The translations under genes were made by a program, and so were the position numbers. 64,000 nt of DNA from Manihot esculenta (lineage: Eukaryota > Streptophyta > Magnoliopsida > Malpighiales > Euphorbiaceae). The stretch lies in assembly GCF_001659605.2 (NCBI RefSeq), contig NC_035167.2, positions 6,449,734 to 6,513,733 of the forward strand, read 5' to 3'. Shown piece by piece: positions 58,666-64,000 of this stretch (position 1 is the stretch's first letter; each line of letters opens with the position of its first letter). The notes beneath the pieces were generated by a model, which saw only the letters and a list, made by a program, of their open reading frames with translations, searched no databases and was not told the origin of the DNA.

Positions 58666-59455
58666 TGATGTATGAGTGGAAAATAAGGGCAAAAAAAAAA
58701 AGAAAAAGAAAAGAAATAAAATTCATTAACATTATCATTTCTTTCATATAAAGAACTTTTTTCCTCTTTTCTTTTTGAACCGATTCGTTTAAATAGTTTG
58801 GGGGAGCATTCAGCAGATGTGCTTTTTGCGTTTTGCATGGGGCAAAGTGGATATGGTTGTGATTTGTTAATCGGAATTGGATCGAAATTGGTTAAATAAT
58901 TATTTGACTAAAATAGTCTTAAAATAACTAAAATAGGATATGATTGATTCGGTTCAGTTTTAGGTTAAAATAGATTTTTTTTTTTTTTTTGTTAAAAGGC
59001 TTAATTTATCCTTGAAATGATAAAAAAGTTATTTTTTTTAAATGTCTGTGAACTATCATATTTAACAATCAGATAAAATTATAATCTTAGTTTAAAAATT
59101 AAAATATAAGAATTTTGAAAAATATTATCTAAAATCTTGAAAGATATTATGAAAACGAAATTAAAATTACTACCTTTTATGATTTTTAAATATGAACTTT
59201 TGGATTCTAGTTAGCAATTTTTTTAGATTAATAATAAAATCTATTTATATAAAATTTGAATGTTAAAATAATTCTTCAATTAATTTGGAATTAAATATTA
59301 ACAATTCAAATTAAAGATTTTTAAAGAAAATAAAATACATATTATAGACCATAGATATAGATTATTAGATTATTCATTCCTTTTTATATATATAATTTTG
59401 GATTAAATATATATAAAAATTTATAGATTACAACGAATTAGTATTAGAATCATCA
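58666..59455. other. MIP3 3' untranslated region and AT-rich intergenic DNA
   Basis: Positions 58666-58860 are probably 3' UTR, with purine-rich (AAGAAAAAG) sequence and an AAATAAAATTC polyadenylation-like site near 58715. Beyond that I see no feature. Confidence 0.45.
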
Positions 59456-59865
59456 ATATTCGGTTCAAATTGAAAAAATCGATCGAATCGAATTAATTTG
59501 AAATTTTGATTTGATTTTTTATTTATTTCGATTCGATTCAATTTTTAATTTCAAAAATTTTAGTTATTTCAGTTCGATTCGATTTTAATCAGAAAAATTG
59601 AAAAAATTGAACCGAACCAATTAGTAATAATAATAGTATATTATTTTCAATAATATAAAGAGATGAGATTATATTAAAGTTAAAATATTTAATTAAATTT
59701 TAAAATATTAAAAATAAAGTATAAAAAATAAAAAAAATTATTAAAAATTTAAACTGATCAAATTGAACTGAATTAAATCGGTTCGGTTTGATTTTTATAA
59801 ATACGAAAATTTTAATTTTTAGTTTATTTAATTAGATTCAATTTTGAATCAAACCAACAGAATAC
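59456..59865. repeat. GGTTCGATT-family element, 410 bases, inverted relative to 49838-50276
   Basis: Ends ATATTCGGTTCAAATTG and, inverted, GTATTCTGTTGGTTTGATT, flanked on both sides by TCA (59453-59455 and 59866-59868), a possible 3-base target duplication. Matches the other copies across the core. Confidence 0.7.
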
Positions 59866-60389
59866 TCATATGCTGATTTAGGTTCACCGCTGTGCGAGTT
59901 GACAATAAGAAACTTTAGGGCAAGTATAATTGAATTTATAAGTGCAATAACAATAAGCATAAATTTAAAAGGTGGACATAATATTCTAATAATAATGGGC
60001 AAATTACAAAAGAATTTTATATATATGAGTTTTCTTTACACGTGCAATTTAATTTACCATTTGAATAATTTATATATTTATTATTAACTTTTATATATAA
60101 TATAATATAATATTACAAAATATTTATGTTATTAAAAATTTGAGAGAATAATTTTAATTATCACTAGAAAATTATCCCATATTATATTTAATTTTATATG
60201 TTTTGTGAAATTTTTTTAACATTGTTATTGCTTTATTTAGATTTACTATACTATTTAAATCATCACCACAAATTTAATAAAAAATAAGCTAACAAAATTT
60301 TTAATTATTGAAATTATTAAATAATTTATATTATATTAATTTATTTTTTATAATAGTATTAATAGTTGATTTCAAACTCTCCCAACAAT

Positions 60390-60423
<34 letters not shown>

Positions 60424-61560
60424 TAATTTTAGTATTTATATAAATTTAAATTTTGTAACCTTATTTATATTTAAATTGTAATAGAGATAAAATTATATAA
60501 AGCATAAAATAAATATTATTATATTTAAATTAGTTGCATTTTAATAAGAATTTTTTATTTTAATTAATTATTCTTATAAAAGTTCATTTTGATTGTAATA
60601 AAAAAATTAATTAAATAGAATTTAAATATTAAAAAAATTATCCAACCAATTTGGATTTAAATATTAAACTAATTTACCTTATTATAGTACAATTATAAAA
60701 TAGAGATAAATTAAATAGTGTATTAATACTTAACTTCACCTTCATGTAATAAAAATTTTAAAATCAATAATTTTTTATTTTTGTTTCACACAAAATTATT
60801 GATTTTAAATTTAGTTATTTATAATGTAAAAAGTATGACTAATTTTTTACTATTAATTATTTTATTTATAATTATTTTGGTTTTAATATAATAAAATATC
60901 ATTGTTTGTAAAGATCTACTTTTATTTTAAAAAATGTTTAAAAATGTTTATTTTGATATTTCATTTTAATATATTAAAATTTTAGTTATTACAAATAAAA
61001 ATTAATATGTTAAAATTATTTCAAAATAATAATATTAGACAATAAATTTTATAAAAATTTATTTTATCGAATAGTAATAAAATTTACTAGTAATAGCTCT
61101 ATCATTGCTAATTTTATTATTAGTGACAAATTCAAAATATGCGGCTAAAAATAGTATTTTTACGATTTTTTAAAATTATTGTTTTATTATTTTAGTTAGT
61201 TTTATCAATTTTTAAATTTAATGTGTTATTATTTTAGTTAATTTATCGATTTTACTTTAGATTATAATCAAAATATAATTTAAAAAATATATATATTAAT
61301 ATAAATCCTTAACAATTTAGATTAAATACTAATAGGTCTTTAATAAATTAGGTTTAAATAAAACACCAAGATAATTATCTAATTAAATTAAAAATTCTTA
61401 AATAAAAATAAATGTGTAATTATTATATTTAGATAGGAGAATTTAGGCAACCCATTATTCTTCCTCCTCTTCCCACACACATATATATATATAATAAAAA
61501 TATAATTCAATAGAAATAAATATTAGTATAAATACTCAACAATTTAGGGTTAAATATTAA
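59866..61560. other. Extremely AT-rich intergenic DNA
   Basis: No coding, RNA or repeat signatures beyond short AATAAT runs near 60390-60425 that form a near-perfect inverted repeat. Confidence 0.6.
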
Positions 61561-63190
61561 TACAAGCTTTAATAATTTTTAAAGCTCGGGAAGGCGCATA
61601 GCAGAGCAGCACGGTGAGTCGCAGTCGAGGGGCCTGCGGTTTGGAAAATCTCTTGAATTACATCGGCCACTGTTTTGTTGGTTTTGAAGGCTGTCGGAGT
61701 CATCTTCATATCCTTCCGGGACAGAGTAAAATTTTTTGAAAGCTTGATTTTGTTCATAGATATGGTACGTAGAGGCCGAAAAGAACATATCAATCCAATT
61801 AAAATTCAAAGCAACAAGAGAAAAAATGCGGCAAAAAAGGAAAGCAGAAAAATAATAATACCAGTTTTCTGGCAATCCCGAAGGTTAGATATAAATATGC
61901 ACTTCTTGACGTTATACTTCTTCAGTACATAAGTCATTCGAAGAAGGCAGACTTGGTCCACCAAGATTAACCTGGTGAAGTCGTTATAGCCCTGAGAAAT
62001 TTCCCCCGAGAGAGATCAACATCCTAGTTGATTCCCGAATTCTTCTTTAAGTCGACTACTACAAAGGCATCAACCTAGCATTTTATCGAGTTCTTATATC
62101 TAACGAATATAGATAACCCAACTCGGGAACCAAAATAATAAAACTCATGATTAGATCTGACAAGATGAAAAAAAGATGTAGAACAACTCGATAGAAAGAG
62201 CAAAACCCCAGCACAGGCAGATAGACTCAAAACAACACATAAACAAGATGGAATTTGGGGATAGCATCCGGGAAGTCACCCTAAAGTGACGAAAGACCTC
62301 AATGAAAAAAGAGATAAAAGGGAAGGTCAGCCCTAAATCGTGTTGTTTCACAAAAAAGGCTAGGTTGCGCCTCTGGTGGGCGTTTATTAGACCTACTGGA
62401 GGTGGATTATGAAGGACAATTCACTCATTAGGAAGGGGCCTAATCCTACATATGGTGGTATTAGCGTAGTCGCTGGAAAAGTAACGAGAAAGGGAAGAAT
62501 GGGTGATAGAAGACACCAGACCCACAATATCGAAAATTTTAACGGAATCCATAAAAGAAATAAGACGTACCTCATATTGAAAAAGCGAGAATCACAAAGA
62601 AGAAAGAGAGTAAGATAGCAGAAGCAGCGTAAAAGGCAGAGTAGCGAGTGAAATCAAAAGTGAAAATTTGAAATGAGTAGAGGTGGAGAGAAGACAGTTT
62701 TGACAAAAGCACTCTTAGAACCGCGCAGTAATAATTAGAGTTTTGGGATTTACCCTCTCATTAATCATGGAATAATTAATGAGCGGGTAAAGGGCACTTG
62801 ATAACTATTGGGCCTAAGATACCCAAGCCACGGTCGAACCCATATAGGAAGACTAGGCTGCAACCCTGTGAAAGCCCAATACGCCGATCCATCCATGTAA
62901 GCGCGGACCAGGCCCTGCGTCAGCAGGCCAGATTGAGCAAGACTCGAGCCAACTGAGAGAGATCTAACTTAACTGACTTGATGGGTCAATGGGACAATAG
63001 ACCCCTACACATCTGAAATCATGTCAACACAAGTGCGCCGAAGGGAATTAAATGGTCATCTAACGATGGAAAAAGAGATAGTACATCCATACGTACGGTC
63101 CAGCATGATAACAACATATTATATTATAGCAGAGTGGCGATTATATGTCATTAAAAGACAAATGGAGAAAGAATAAAGGGAGAAAAGCAT
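61561..63190 (-). other. GC-richer block, probably a degraded LTR retrotransposon leader and LTR
   Basis: It stands out sharply from AT-rich flanks. The minus strand between about 63190 and 62700 has LTR-like phrasing (GTAGGGGTCTATTGTCCCAT, GGGCCTGGTCCGCGCTTACA). No second LTR and no reliable gag or pol frame were found. The frames at 61579-61875 and 61569-61793 (minus) overlap each other and match no family I know; one might be an exon fragment of an unrecognised gene, but I cannot support it. Confidence 0.35.
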
Positions 63191-63589
63191 GAATCACCCA
63201 AAGTTAAAGATCACACATACATATTCTAATCCTACCTCTTACTTAATCTAAGAACATAGTCATCATACATTTATGGGTTTTTTTATGAGGAATCATACCT
63301 TTATGGTTGCCATTTCAAGGTATATCAATAATTATAGCATGAACATGGTATAAAATTATTTATATTAATTATTATCATTACTATAAAAATAAATTTAAAT
63401 TAATAATTATAATTATTATTTTATATATTTTAACTGTATTCATAAGTTAATAATAATAATATAAAATTATATTTTATTTATTTTTTTGACAACAGATAAA
63501 ATATGTGATTAAAATTATAATTTTATTTAATATAAAATAAATTTTTTATTAAAATATATTATTATATATAATAAAAAAATAAATTTTAT

Positions 63590-63690
63590 TTATAATAATT
63601 TTAAATTATTATCAAACTATTATTTTAATAATATTAAAATAATAATTTCACGTGATGTCGTCACCTAAATCTTAAAATATAATAATATAT
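63590..63690. repeat. Second copy of the short MITE-like repeat at 11236-11340
   Basis: Shares AAACTATTATTTTAATAATATTA and, after a TCACCTAAA segment, TCTTAAAATATAATAATATAT with the first copy, in the same orientation. Confidence 0.5.
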
Positions 63691-63787
63691 TCCATATATA
63701 TCAATTTGACTAATTATTTTTAGTAAGCTAAATTTCACTTATTTTATTTTTAAGAATTATGGTTCATAAATAAAAATTAACTCGCAC

Positions 63788-63870
63788 TCAAAGGTTTAGC
63801 CTGGTGGAAAGTGCATCCTATAGCCTTGAAAGATCTAAGGTTCGACTCCCTCAATTCCTTATTTCAAAAC
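63788..63870 (+). repeat. tRNA-like SINE head
   Basis: TAGCCTGGTGG at 63797-63807 fits an RNA polymerase III A box, and GGTTCGACTCC at 63839-63849 is a perfect B box. An A-rich tail follows at 63866-63882. The sequence does not fold as a normal tRNA with a CCA-side stem, so a short tRNA-derived SINE is the best reading. No second copy is seen. Confidence 0.55.
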
Positions 63871-64000
63871 AAAAAAAATAATAAGAATTAACTTTTTAAG
63901 TTCCGAATGAAAGGTTGAATTATTTTTTATTGATTTGAAATTTGATATATATCAATAATAAGCCTCACAGTTACAACATTCTAGCACAGTTATTAAATTC

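Noticed and set aside
61569..61875. Minus-strand frames of 74 and 98 codons as a small gene
   Set aside because: They overlap in different frames, match no family I recognise, and sit in what looks like retrotransposon DNA. One could be an exon, but nothing in the sequence decides it.

Overview
The window is nuclear DNA of a flowering plant, almost certainly a eudicot. It has GT-AG introns, very AT-rich intergenic DNA, a plant S-protein homologue, a plant MIP3-type Sec1 gene, a plant receptor-like kinase, and dense plant LTR retrotransposons, MITEs, a LINE tail and a SINE-like head. The overall look reminds me of Euphorbiaceae (cassava or rubber relatives), but that is an impression, not a result.

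Host genes are few. (1) A three-exon DUF4378-like gene on the minus strand at 2709-4204. (2) A single-exon secreted S-protein homologue on the minus strand at 7430-7864. (3) A multi-exon receptor-like kinase gene on the plus strand from 33053, whose second kinase unit has been interrupted by an intronless copy of a plastid UVR/NTF2-like gene. (4) A seven-exon MIP3 gene (Sec1/Munc18 family, ER-Golgi membrane traffic) on the plus strand at 51078-58665. A decayed plant-mobile-domain (MAIN-like) coding region lies at about 46150-47990 on the minus strand.

Most of the rest is transposable elements. 1-2560: an LTR fragment and a Ty1-copia remnant. 4560-15470: AT-rich DNA with a copia remnant (9090-10890), small repeat families and a long-TIR MITE carrying an expanded TTC tract (14514-15150). 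15479-31710: a nest. A deleted Ty3/gypsy element (B, minus) has its right-hand LTR split by a solo LTR (plus, TSD GCGCC). The solo LTR is in turn split by a 9.4-kb chromovirus (C, minus, TSD TATAG), and a small hAT-type MITE sits in another part of the same B LTR. 37160-42343: a decayed Ty3/gypsy element (D, plus). 42543-44379: a TRIM-like element with about 0.65-kb LTRs and only about 0.2 kb inside, carrying a LINE 3' end. 59456-63700: AT-rich DNA with more small repeats and a degraded GC-richer block.

The most notable point is at 33053-36822. A predicted spliced reading frame runs without a stop from a complete kinase domain, through the start of a second kinase unit, into the entire retroposed UVR/NTF2-like coding region. 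This would be a kinase-NTF2-like fusion. Similar 15-18-base sequences flank the retrocopy, as expected for target-site duplications, and the second kinase exon resumes after it.
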